Below are positions 1 through 11,700 of a DNA stretch of 64,000 nt, piece by piece. The stretch is taken from positions 36,101,791 to 36,165,790 of the forward strand of contig NC_092639.1 in NCBI RefSeq assembly GCF_039555335.1, in the 5' to 3' direction. A program made the translations under genes and the position numbers. Source of the stretch: Amphiura filiformis (lineage: Eukaryota; Echinodermata; Ophiuroidea; Amphilepidida; Amphiuridae). Below the pieces are notes generated by a model. It made no database searches, had not been told where the DNA came from, and saw only the letters and a program-made list of their open reading frames with translations. The stretch's first letter is position 1. Every line of letters begins with the position of its first letter.

Positions 1-62
1 CTGAATCACTTTCCAAAAGCAGTGTATCACAACCGCTTGGCGATCGAGTATAAATTCAGCTT

Positions 63-1000
63 AAGCCATGTTAAATTTTTGGTCCTGCCTTTCTTCTTCT
101 CATTGCTTCCATCTTCCTTTCCATTCTCTTTTCCTTCCTCTTCCTATCCTCTCTCCTTCTTTCCCACTCGCCTACCATCTCTCTCTTCTTCCATTTCTTC
201 CCCTTCCATCCTGTTACAGACCTGCTTTGGTTAGTGAGTTCATTGACTGCATCTGTGTTATAACTCCTCTCTGCTATCCTACACATCCTCTGAGACATTC
301 TGACTCCAATCAGAAACTTAGCTAATTAATGACTATTTTGATGTGCTTCCACACCAGATAAGCCATATATTAATTTCTTGGTCCTCCCTTTCTTACTCTC
401 TTCCATTTGCTTTTTCCTTCCATCTTCCTTTCCATTCTCTCTTCCTTTCTCTTCCTTCACTCTCTCCTTCAATCTTTCCCATTATCCTACCATCTCTTCT
501 TCCTCCCTCCCCTTCCGTCCTGTTACAGACCTGCTTTGGTTAGTGAGTTCACTGACTGCATCTGTGTTATAACTCCTCTCTGCTATCCTACACATCCTCC
601 GACACATTCTGACTCCAATAAGAAGCTTAGCTATTTTGATGTGCTTCCACACCAGATAAGCCATATATTAATTTCTTGGTCCTCCCTTTATTACTCTCTT
701 CCATTTACTTGTTGCTTTTTCCTTCCATCCTCTTCCTTTCTCTTCCTTCACTCTCTCCTTCACTCTCTCCTTCAATCTTTCCCATTCTCCTACCATCTCT
801 TCTTCCACCCTCCCTCCCCTTCCGTCCTGTTACATACCTGCTTTGGTTAGTGAGTTCACTGACTGCATCTGTATTATAACTCCTCTCTGCTATCCTACAC
901 ATCCTCTGACACATTCTGACTCCAATCAGAGCCTTAGCCAATGACTCCCTGCTGCGCTTCCACATCAGATAAGCCATCTCAAATTTCTTGGTCAACAGTG
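63..1000. repeat. Three-plus copies of a ~300-bp tandem repeat, pyrimidine-rich
   Basis: The motif taagccat...tttggtcct recurs at about 63, 359 and 657, with a decayed copy at 971. Each unit also carries cctgctttggttagtgagtt. Between them is a long C/T-only-like tract (tcttcctttcc...). Reading frames here are by-products of the repeat. Confidence 0.85.
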
Positions 1001-1170
1001 CCCATAGGAACAGATGATTGTATGCTAATTGACGCTTGTATGGCTAACTGTCTTGAATCAATTCTTCACTGGCATTCTGTGAAAATACACGAAGAGTAAA
1101 TTGTATTATTTATTTAATCTTTCTTTATATACTGGTCGATACATTGTACTGTTCTACCAAGAGGTCTAGA

Positions 1171-1430
1171 TATATGTGCCCATCCACCACAAACTGGTCG
1201 TAAAAGTCGGCATTTTCCATTTTGAGATAAATCAAAAACAGTATATGGATTTCTATGTAAAATATATTAGCCTGCCTTTGATGAACCATAACTTTACTTT
1301 CAGATGTTCGATGAAGCTGGTTGAGGTGTCATTTTAAAGCTGAAAGTGAATTCTTTAAATATCTGCATTAAACAGAAAATGACCTAGATGGCCGACTTTA
1401 CTACCACTTTGTGGTGGATGGTCACATATA
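1171..1430. mobile_element. MITE with TATATGTG...CACATATA ends
   Basis: Inverted ends tatatgtgcccatccaccac (1171) and its complement near 1410-1430 continue inward with matching gtcggc/gccgac. No coding capacity; about 260 bp. Confidence 0.7.
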
Positions 1431-3415
1431 ACAAGAAAAAGAAGTTTTACAAGATAAGACAAGATAGACACTCATTAAAGGTTATAATAACATTACTTAA
1501 GGCAACAAAACATATGATTTAAAAGGCTGTAAAGTAGAATCGCCGGTTATCGTGTCATGCACCGAATCCCCTCAAATTTCCCTTGATTGAACCTTATCAT
1601 TTTATATTCCCCAAATTACAGATCGAGACATCTACTAAATCGTTCACAATCTGCAAAAAAATAAATGTCAATTTTCACTAAACTTGGCAGACTCATATTG
1701 CGCTATATCGTACATATGTGAATAAATTAATAACATTACTGAAGGTTACATTGATGGAAATATAAACAATTATGGCCATATTTCCTGCCCATATTTTTAG
1801 GAGAACCTTGTGAGTTTCTGTGTAGACCTATTATCAGATAATATAAATTCTCATTGATTTAGCTACTCAATATTTTTACCCCAATAATACTAGCTGGGCT
1901 TAGCGGCATATATATATAGAGAGCTTGACTGTGCCGTGTGTGCGACGGTGACACACAAAGTGAATCTCCACGTTTGACATTTGGCTGGTAGCTTGGATAT
2001 GTTTTTGTGGGGGGGGGGGGCAAAGCATATTTTTTGGGGCCAACAAAAGTGGAAATTGTTATAATTTTGGATTTTTATTGGGGGCATCTTTGGAACAAGA
2101 GTGTTAACTGGGGGAATTTACACCAGCCCCCCCTGCCTTTGCCACTGTTAAAAGCCATGATAACAAGGTGATTTTTCTATCTTTCATTAAGCTTGATCCA
2201 GGAGTTCATAAGATCAATAATAATAGTTTTAATATCAGCAGAAAGAAGAATTCTAGCAAGTCTATTGGGAAGAATTTGAAAAGTATTACAATATGATCAA
2301 ACAGTGCTACAATAATCAAAATGGGGTATGATGAGAGCATTTGCAAGCATGAACAAGTAAGACACAAATTTGCCTATAGTTACTAGTTGGACTAATTATT
2401 CCCATTTTAACAAGGCCATTCTCAAACTAAGTCTTCCCTGCTTTTGTGATCACTGCTTTTACGATTGGTAACCAGCACTATACACGCAGTCTTATTCTAT
2501 GGGATAAAATAGGTGTGTGTATATTGTGTTGATGAGTTAATAAAATACTCTAAAATGGCTTAGGAAAATAGTACAGAAATATTCAAATGCATTTGACTGA
2601 TTTTTGTGGCAAGCTGAGAGTGGGGAAAAGCAATTTTTGACACACTGTTTGGAAATATTACACCCCCTCCAACAGGGAAGCTCATAATTATTGCACAGCC
2701 CCTAAGAAACTTGTATCTGCAGATCCTGGAAAGAAATTTCTAGGCCACGACTATGACTTTGTCATAAACAACATTACAATTGAGAATATCTGGGGAAAGT
2801 ATGGTATGCTCAAACAGGATGTGTAAGCATATTTCACAGAAAACAGGACAATATTGCAACATCTAGGAAAAGAGCTCTAGAAGCGTCAGCATTTTGTAGC
2901 GGTCGAGTGCACTGCTCGATGGAGCGTGCACGCTTTCGATCAAGCAATATTATGTATACCCAACTCTGTGTAATCCTGAAAGCAGGAGTACACAATAAAA
3001 ACCCTGTTCTTCATGTTTATATACAGGTATATGGTTGGTACAAACTTGGTGAATTACCTCAAGCTGTAAAACACCAATTTTCACCATGTCTACATGTGGA
3101 TATTTCAGAGTGATTTTCACTATTTTGCAGCTCCATGTAGCGTGAACGCTCAATCGAGCGTGGTGCATTCCAATAGAACTCTATGTAGCGCACGATCGAG
3201 GCTCAAGATGACCTTTCCCCACTGTGTGTAGTTATTTTTGTGTGTGTGTGGGAGCATTCAGTGTGATTTGCCGGAAATTGCAGCTGCATGCAGCGTACCC
3301 TGCTCAATCGAGCGTACCGCTCCATTGAGCGTGTGGTCCCGACTGTCTGTAAAGTGTGCTGAGCTGAGGCTTGTGGGTATATGCCTGTGCACAGTGGCAT
3401 CACCCAGTTTTCCCC
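1431..3415. other. No gene seen; clustered GATCGAG/GAGCGT motifs at 2897-3340
   Basis: No exon could be supported here. A short G run lies near 2009. Four clusters of GCTCAATCGAGCGT-like palindromic motif occur at about 2901-2946, 3136-3167, 3184-3202 and 3290-3337, probably a degenerate repeat. Confidence 0.5.
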
Positions 3416-3420
3416 TCACT

Positions 3421-3890
3421 CTTGAGGCAAAACCAAAAAATTACGTAAATTTCTAATTTTTGCAGTAAATTTGCGCAAAATTTGCAGATTTTGCCCCATG
3501 AAATTCACTTTTCCCCCTTTGCCCCCCCCCCCCGAAAAAATTCCTGGTGCCGCCACTGCATGTACATAGCGAGCGCACTCTATAAAACATATTGTATTGT
3601 TGGGGTTTTGCCCAAAAAATATTTTTCTTGCCCCATTTCCCCCCCACACACACACACACTTTTGAGGCAAAACCTCAAAAATTGTATAAATTTCCAATTT
3701 TTGCAGCAATTTTTTTTGCAGCAATTTTGTGCAAAATTTGCTGATGCTCCCCCTGAAATTCACTTTGCCCCACCCCCAATCCCCCGAAAAGAATCCTGGT
3801 GCCAGTACTGCCTGTGCATAGGGAGCGTACAAAATGTACAAATAAAACATTGTATTGTTGGGTTTTGCCCCCAAATATTTTTCTTGCCCC
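3421..3890. repeat. Direct duplication of a ~240-bp C-rich unit
   Basis: Blocks beginning gaggcaaaacc at about 3421 and 3661 share the same order of landmarks: ttttgcag, gcaaaatttg, ccccgaaaa, cctggtgcc and gtattgttggg. The long minus-strand open frame at 3416-4039 is this repeat read through. Confidence 0.7.
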
Positions 3891-4234
3891 AGTTTCGCCC
3901 CCCTAAATTCCCCAAATATTGCTAGGGGATGGTCCATACAATCATCGCCCCCCATGTTGATGCCTGTTGGGTTTCGGGCCAAATTAACTTTACATTTGGC
4001 CATATTAGCCCCAAAAGAGCAAATTTTAGCGCGCTTCACACAAATTTATTCCGCTTTGCACCATATTCATCAGTTTATCCTCAAAATGGCAAACTTTTTC
4101 GCTAGCTTCGTGGCAGTTGTACAATGAACTTATCCTGTTGCCAAAAGGTGTTGGATTCACTATACTTGTACTATACTCTTTCAAATCTTTTATTTAAATT
4201 TTTTATCTTTCTATCAAATATCAGCACATAATTG

Positions 4235-4667
4235 TTAAAGCCATATTATAACATTTCTGTAAAAATAGATTAATATTTATTTTCCATAAAATGTCCCCTT
4301 TTAATTTTGAGCCGAACGAGTGAGGTAAAGCAAAGAAAACTGGAATTTACTACTAGCGCCAATGCATGTTACTCCCATGAGTTGTAATCTGGTACGATCC
4401 TCTGATGTGTATGTGTGTATGAGTCCCGCACCCCGTGTACGTATTGTGTTATGTGTTATGAACATCGCATACATGTTTGACTAATATTTCCATCGTAATA
4501 ATAAAACAATGGTTCCAGCGTTTTATTCAAAATCTTGAATTTTTACAAAACTACAGCACCTTAAAGTCTTGATTTTTGCAGAGTATCTTTGTTTACTAAA
4601 GTACATTTACAATTTAAAAAAACTTTGAGGGCATTCTTCCCAGCAAATGTTATAATATGGCTTTACT
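4235..4667. mobile_element. MITE with AAAGCCATATTATAACATT ends
   Basis: aaagccatattataacattt near 4237 is repeated inverted as aaatgttataatatggcttt near 4647. No coding frame inside. Related by its ends to the TTAA insert at 17629-18001. Confidence 0.65.
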
Positions 4668-5247
4668 AAATAAAATGCATTCAGATTCATGGGTAGGAGC
4701 CTTTTCCCATATTTTCCTTATATACATGCCGACATACTAATTACATTTCCTGAAATGTGTCACTTTTCACAAGCGCCACTTATTTGCTTCTCTTTTTTTA
4801 TCACTATACTGGAGAACTATAGCATTTAGGGCATTATCTTAGCCAGCAGTGTGGCAGAGTACCCCCACCTCAGACAGAAAATTAAAGAGAAAAGTGCCAA
4901 AAAAAAAAAAAAATGAAAGAGAAAATTGGGAAGGCAAAAGGAAAACAAACAGGGCAAAGGCCCGATTTCCCCACCAAAGTTTAACCTTATCATGGGCCAA
5001 AATAGCGTAAAATACCAAAATCACATTGTCACAATAAAGTCCTTTTTTGGAAGCTTGACCACCTTTACATGTACAGTCAAAATGATGCAACCGTAAATTG
5101 TTTTAGTCTTTTCCCCCGAAATTTGTATTTTGCCCCACCTGACCAAGAAAGCTGGCTATACCCCTTAATTATGTGTCAGAATGTGTGTGTGTGGGGGGTA
5201 CAAAAGTTTGGGTGTATACAAAGGGAGGGGTCAAAAAGAGATGGGTT

Positions 5248-5612
5248 CCGGGGGGTACTCAAGTTTGGTTTTGATAGGGACGTGCCGCTGAGATTTTGGA
5301 AGTAGACCCATAAATATACCAATTTTTCAAGAAATTTGGACCCATTTATATACCAAAAGTCAAAATTTTCGGCTGAATTTACCCAAAATTGTCTTAGTTT
5401 TTACAAATTTTCCCAAAATTTTGGGAAAATTTTGGCTAGATTAAGGAAAAATTGGGCTGTTTTCCGAAAAAAATTGAGAAAATTTTGAAAAAGGACCCAT
5501 TCATATACCAAAATAGGCTTTGAAAAAGGGGTCATTGATATACCAGAAGGCTGAAAATGCTACCCATATTTGCGGCACGTCCCGTATGGTCATTTGTACT
5601 GAGTACCCCTCG
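5248..5612. mobile_element. MITE with ~40-bp inverted ends (GGTACTC...GGGACGTGCCGC)
   Basis: ggggtactcaagtttg...gggacgtgccgc on the left is mirrored by gcggcacgtccc...gagtacccc on the right. The interior is A/T-rich with tandem accca...atatacca motifs. Confidence 0.7.
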
Positions 5613-6397
5613 GTGGGTTATTAAAGTGGAACATACAGATGGGAGGGGGGGGGGGTCAAATAAGTTTTGACATACCAAAATCAAAATTTTTCAATTCCCC
5701 ACCAAAGTTCCCTAAATGAATTGATTTCCATGTTCAAAATGACAATAAAGTTTACCATGCAATCAAATGAAAGATTGCCTTCAAAGTAAAATACCAAGAA
5801 TCACAACATACATCAGGACCTATTGTGTCTCCTCCATGTTTAAAGAAACAAATAAATATATAACAGAGCCCCTTCAAGGTTCACCATCATAACAATATTG
5901 ATGTTGGCTATAGGTTACATACCACTAATAGGCCTGGGCAATACATGGAAATATGACGAGTAACTATTTGTTTGCATGCATGGCATCTGAAAAGACTGCA
6001 TTAAAATCGCTGAAATTGATCAAGTTATATAGCCCCAAAAAGTACTTTTTAGGGTTTGATGCTTCAAAATGGTATATTTTCTTTCATTATATGACATTTT
6101 TGTTGTAATAGTAATTAGTACCAAAATTCATACGCACGGCTTCGGGTTTTTGGTAATTATTAAGCCCTACCATATTGTAACTTTCAGCTTTGAGGGCACT
6201 GCCATTTTAAGGTGTTTACGGTTCAGTGCGTTAAAACAAGAAAAGTCTCAGGTCAACCTATGTTGAGTTTTTGATCATTTGGCATAAAATCATATAGTTT
6301 CACCTGATATTAGTGGCATTTAACTGTGAGAGTTCTGAATATGATAAAATTCCACCCGAAATTAGCCATTTTCCCATTGAAACCTGTGTAATACATA

Positions 6398-6530
6398 ATT
6401 AGTGGTATTTAACCTTTAGTTATATCCTGGATAGTATGAAATTAATTAGTGGTATTTAACCTTTAGTTATATCCTGGATAGTATGAAATGAATGACCCTC
6501 AATGTCATTTCATACTATCCAGGATATATG
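6398..6530. repeat. 44-bp direct duplication followed by an inverted piece
   Basis: taattagtggtatttaacct...ggatagtatgaaat occurs twice in tandem (6398 and about 6442). The reverse complement atttcatactatccaggata follows at about 6507, so the locus can fold into a hairpin. Confidence 0.7.
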
Positions 6531-7533
6531 ATCCCAGGGACAGGGAGTAAACAAGGGTTTTCCAAAAATTGGAAAGATCCTGGTCTTTATGTGGTCTATA
6601 CTGTCCTTGGTGTCATGTTTCAAAACTTTCGTATCCAATTTGTATATAAATGCCACTGGTGGATAGCAAACTAATCAGTATTGTATGAACAACCACTTGG
6701 GCAGCTAAAACTCAACTTTCTTCTGAAGCCATAACAGCTTAGTTTGGGTACATTATATATCTCAAGTTTGAAGGCACTTCAATTTGGAGCATCTCAACAC
6801 TAGCTACGTGACTCAGGTCTGCAATCAACTTGGTTTAGTAACTGTTTATGAGGTATGTTAATTTTGCATTATTTTAATTTAAAAAACCTCCTTGCAGTGC
6901 TTGGTCAAGTATTTATTTAAAGATTTCAAATGCAAAAGCTGAATAATGTGATTTTGAAACATTTTGAGTTATTGCCATTGCGACCCTACTTTAAACAATT
7001 CAAAGGTAAATTTTTTGATCAAAATTAGCACATATCTCAAATTGAGATAAAATGATAGGCCTATATCGGTTTTCCTTGGCCGTTTTCGCATCTGAACTCT
7101 TCATTTGCAATTTAACTGTAGTTAAAAAAAAGACTTCTCAAAATCTTTCGTCATAATTAAGGCCATGGAACTCGATGACTATAGTTCAGAAACCCCTAGA
7201 TTTTACCTGAAACTCACTTCCCAGTTGGGTGTTTGGAAAAAAGGAAGAGGTCCCTATTTCATAATTAATAATTTGGTCTTTTTTCATTATCCAATATTTT
7301 AACGAAATTGATGATTTCATGAACAGCATTCACAAAATTTAGTATATGTTCCAATGATGCATATCAAATTCTGGTAGCTCTTTTTGTTTCAACAGACAAT
7401 AACGTTTTTGTTTGGCAAGATATTTATCACTCTGATTTCATGTATTTAAATTTCACTGTTCATCATCAAAGGCTCAGGCCACAATTCAAATTCAAACTTT
7501 TTCTATAAATCAATTATAAGTTAAGTTCATACT

Positions 7534-8187
7534 TTAAGGGCTGAGGTATGAACATTTGGACAGTATTTATTGTGGGACATTAGAGCACATCAGACATATC
7601 GAATTGCATTCTGAATATGAAGAATGGCCTTCTGATATCAAATAATTTTGATTTTTTGAAATTCGCAATGTAATACACATTTTATGGCAAATGATTGAAA
7701 ATTGATATATTTGATAATTAACAGTACTCGACATAAACTTTATAAATCTGATTAATACTTAAAGTGTATGTAGGTGGGATGAAAAGCTGACGATCAATTG
7801 AAAATTTTTACCTTTCGTATTGAAGATATGGATTTTTTTTCCCAAAACACCAACAAAAATTGGGGAAAAAATCCATATCTTCAATATGAAAGGTAGAAAT
7901 TTTCAATTGATCATCAGCTTATCCTCCCGGCTACATACACTTTAAGAATATATCATTAGATTTATAAAATTTACTTCGAGGACTGTTATATATCAAAAAT
8001 GTGAAAAATATCATATTTTAATAATTTGTCATAAAATTTGTATTATATCAAGAATTTCAAAAATGAAAATTATTTGATATCAAAAGACATTCTTTGTATT
8101 CAGAATGCAATCGATATGTCTGATGTGCTCTCATGTCCCACAAAAATACTGTTGAAACGCTCAAAACGCTCATTCCAGATCCCTTAA
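7534..8187. mobile_element. TTAA-flanked foldback element, copy 1
   Basis: TTAA at 7534-7537 and 8184-8187 bound about 646 bp whose two halves are inverted copies (gatatggattttttt... versus ...aaaatccatatcttc, and gacatgagagcac versus its complement). It shares long stretches with 20768-21398 and 17509-19414. No coding capacity. Confidence 0.8.
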
Positions 8188-8666
8188 GTGTTGTTTTTTC
8201 CATCAGATTTAACAGCTTCATTTTCATGTACAAAAATATCACTTAAATCAGAATTTGAAAGGAACTATTGTGGCGCTGAGCCTTTGATATTTTTTGCATG
8301 CATTGTACAAATTAATTGTGGCACTAAAAACAAGCTGCTTATTTTGAAAAAGAATTTAGCTTATTCTCAGTCACTTTTACCACATCTAGCAAGAGAAATC
8401 ATCACCCAAACATAAATATTAGAATATTATAAACAAAACAATTTAAAGGGTGTATTTCATCAAAAACTTGTAAGGGTAGTACATCTCAGAAAAAATCCTG
8501 CTTCTAGGGTATCTTTCAGATACAACCTGTTTGGGGTAAATTTGTTGAGAAATTACTGTTTGTGTATTTTGCTCAAAAAGGTAAATCCAGTTTAGGGTAT
8601 GTTTTGAAAATCTCTGGTCACGCATGTGTATATTCATGCAACTATTCTAATTTTTATTCATTTCAG

Positions 8667-8765
8667 ATAGCTCATATATACTACCAGAAGATGGGTTTTT
8701 TTTGATCACTTTGTTACTATGTGGAATTGCCGCCACACAGGCGCAGGGATCCTGTTCTTGTCCAT
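8667..8765 (+). CDS. F-type lectin exon 1 (leader peptide)
   Basis: The acceptor is tttcag at 8661-8666 with a T-rich tract; the donor gtaagt starts at 8766. The frame that joins exon 2 (AGC at 8669, final T of a split Tyr codon) reads ...EDGFFLITLLLCGIAAT..., a hydrophobic leader followed by small residues and a CSC motif. The well-placed ATG at 8691 is in another frame and stops after four codons. The coding start is therefore unresolved. Confidence 0.7.
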
Positions 8766-11700
8766 GTAAGTTATGTTTTGTAAAACTATTTTTATTTTAT
8801 TTCTGTGAGAAAAATATTGAAAAATTATCTTAAGGTTGGTCTGAACCCTGGAATTATGGAAACTTTCGGGCCTCATAACTTCTAAATTATTTGTCAAAAG
8901 TATATACATAAAAGTATACATATTTAGAATGGCAAAGACTTGATAAGTTCATCTGTGAGGTCAAATTTGGGCCAAAATGCCATTTTTGGCCCAAAATCCC
9001 AAAAATAATGGTTTTTGGCCCACTTCTTTTTCGTGCATTGTAACAAAAAAATTCTTGGGCCAAATTTTTTTTTTTATTAATTTTTAAAAACTAGATCAAA
9101 ATATCTAGGACCCGTTTTTTCTTTTTTTGAATTTTGACCAATTTCACCAAAAATATTTGAAATTTGGGCCAAAATCGGGTTTTTTCATCATTTGCATTTT
9201 TTGACCATTTTTGGTGCAAATTTCTCAAAGCTGTCCATGGTTAAAGACAAGAAATCTCAACCCAATCTAGTATACTCAACTATATTTCCGCAACACACAA
9301 GCAAAACAACAATACTTCCTAAAACAAGTGGCTATATTTTGATCAGCTCGTAATCTTGTGACAACTTGTCAGAAGTATCACAAATTATTATTTAAGTCCT
9401 ATACTTTGTATATACTTTATTTAACACGCACAATTTAGACCAGACAGGTCAATAATATTACTCTTAACCTGGGTCTACTTTTCGGCGTAGTGGTCAAAAC
9501 CTAACAATTCCTGCCAATTACGAGCTGACAAAACTATAGTATCTTATATATTTTTTATTTTTTATGCATTTTGTTTAAATCCCACAGATACTGCAATTGA
9601 TCTGACTGGGGCTACTGCAAGGCAAAGCACTAATACTTATGCCACTGACGGTCTGGCTACCAATGCTATTGATGGCAACACTGATGGCGATTGGGGTGGT
9701 AAAAGTTGCACACATACAAGTGAGTTATTCTGAAAAGATTTGCACATGGTGTTTCTTGTGGAAACACAACCACCTCATCAATATCCTGAATTTGTGTGTT
9801 TTTGTGTGATTCACAACGCACACAAACTCAATTTGTTTGTTTGTTTGTTTGTTTGTTTATCCCCAGGTGTTTATCTAGGTTGGTGTATACGGGACATGCG
9901 CTTGGGTCCACAGAAAATACATGGTCCAGACCCATGCACAAGCCAATATTTAGAACAGAGTGATGAGACACAACCCAAAAAATTAGATGCCAAAAATTAA
10001 ATTTGGTCAAAGAAAAATTTAGATTTACAAAAAAAAAAAAAATCTGGCCAAAACTAGACAATTATTATCAGAGCCGGGTAGCATTAGCACACCGACTGGT
10101 CTGTTCTCCAAGAATGTGGTCAACTATCATCAAAGCTATAAATGAGATACTATCTGTGTGCCTCCCGCACTACGAAAAGTTTTGCTGTTATCCAATAAAA
10201 ACAAATATAATATGTGACATGACCAAGGGAATGAGTCAGATGTCGCTAATATTTGTTTATGAGATATTAGTAAAAACAGTGTTCAAATTCTTTTGTTTTA
10301 TATTGTTTTCAGCCATTGATAAATTGCACATAACTCGTACCCAGATATCCGATTTTGACGGGGTTTGCATCAAAATGTAGCATTTGTAAAAACTGTCAGA
10401 AAAAGATGTAAAAAACTTCTAATTGAAAATTACCGACATGCAACTCATTCCTCTTGATCATGTCACATATCAGGGCAGCGAAAAATAATATCCATGGGAA
10501 CGTGAACTGTTGTTTGAAATATTTTCTGCGGCGTGGAGCGGAGCGAGTATGAACATAATTATTGAACAGGTGGGGTCCAGGGGCGAAGCCCCAGCGCCAT
10601 CCAGGCAGGGGTTAAGATTCGTTCATACTACCACCGCATTTGCGATGCGTTGCTTTGCGATGCGGTGCGTTGTCGCACTACATCGTACTGCAAAATATCG
10701 ATATCGCAATGAAGTTAAATACATTTTAACTTGGAAATGCGACGAGTTGCGTTGAGTTGCGAAAAAAGTAATCGATATATCGGCATCGCAAAGCAACGAT
10801 CGCAAATGCGGTGGTAGTATGAACGAACCTTAACCTGGAAATGCGACAAGTTGCGTTGAGTTGCGGCAGAAAGTAATCGATATATCGGCATCGCAAAGCA
10901 ACGCATCGCAAATGCGGTGGTAGTATGAACGGACCTTTAGTGGATTTTTATGGGAAAAAAAAAAAAAAAGAGTGGAGACTATTTGCATTTTCAATTCCTT
11001 AAACAGTTAGCTCCTGTTACAAAATATTAAGTATGGCCGTGTGTCCTGAACTCGCCACCCTTAGCATTACATAACAAATATTATGAATTGTGACACCAAT
11101 CGGGTTTCTAATAAGATTATCTCGACAATCATCAACCCTAAACTAGCAAAAGTATACATTTTTGGAAAGCTGAAGGCATAAGCAAGTCAAATATATACAT
11201 TTTAAATCATTATACAGGGTGACCTGCAAGTTATACAGGGTGGAATAAAAAAGATTTTGATAAAAAATGGGTCACTCAATGCATTGCTTATTACCAACTT
11301 ACAGTAATAAACTGGAAGTAAACAACATTCATTTGATTAGAGGATATGGAGCGCCAACTGACTTTGGAAGAAACCAAAATCACAGCTATTTGGTAACTCG
11401 GAATATAGGGTGTCCCAAAGTATGTTAGATTTTTTTACAATTCAACATATTTTGAACCTAAACATTTCCCCCCTAACCCATACAGAAAAAATATGTCCAT
11501 ATTTAAATTCCTCGTCAAATTTCCCTTCAGAAAATCTATACTTTGACTATGATAGGATAAGTAATTAAAATTTTACAGTAACTTTTAGATTTTGAAGACA
11601 TCTGCATTACTTACTACAGTGTTTAATATGACAACGGGTAGTTTTGTATGGAAAAGTTTGTATTTTCTAGACTAAAACAATCATAAATTATTAAAAAACA

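Noticed and set aside
407-850. 147-codon Ser/Leu/Phe-rich open frame
   Set aside because: It is a reading of the pyrimidine-rich tandem repeat.
3416-4039. 207-codon open frame on -
   Set aside because: It comes from the duplicated C-rich repeat at 3421-3890 and lacks recognisable domains.
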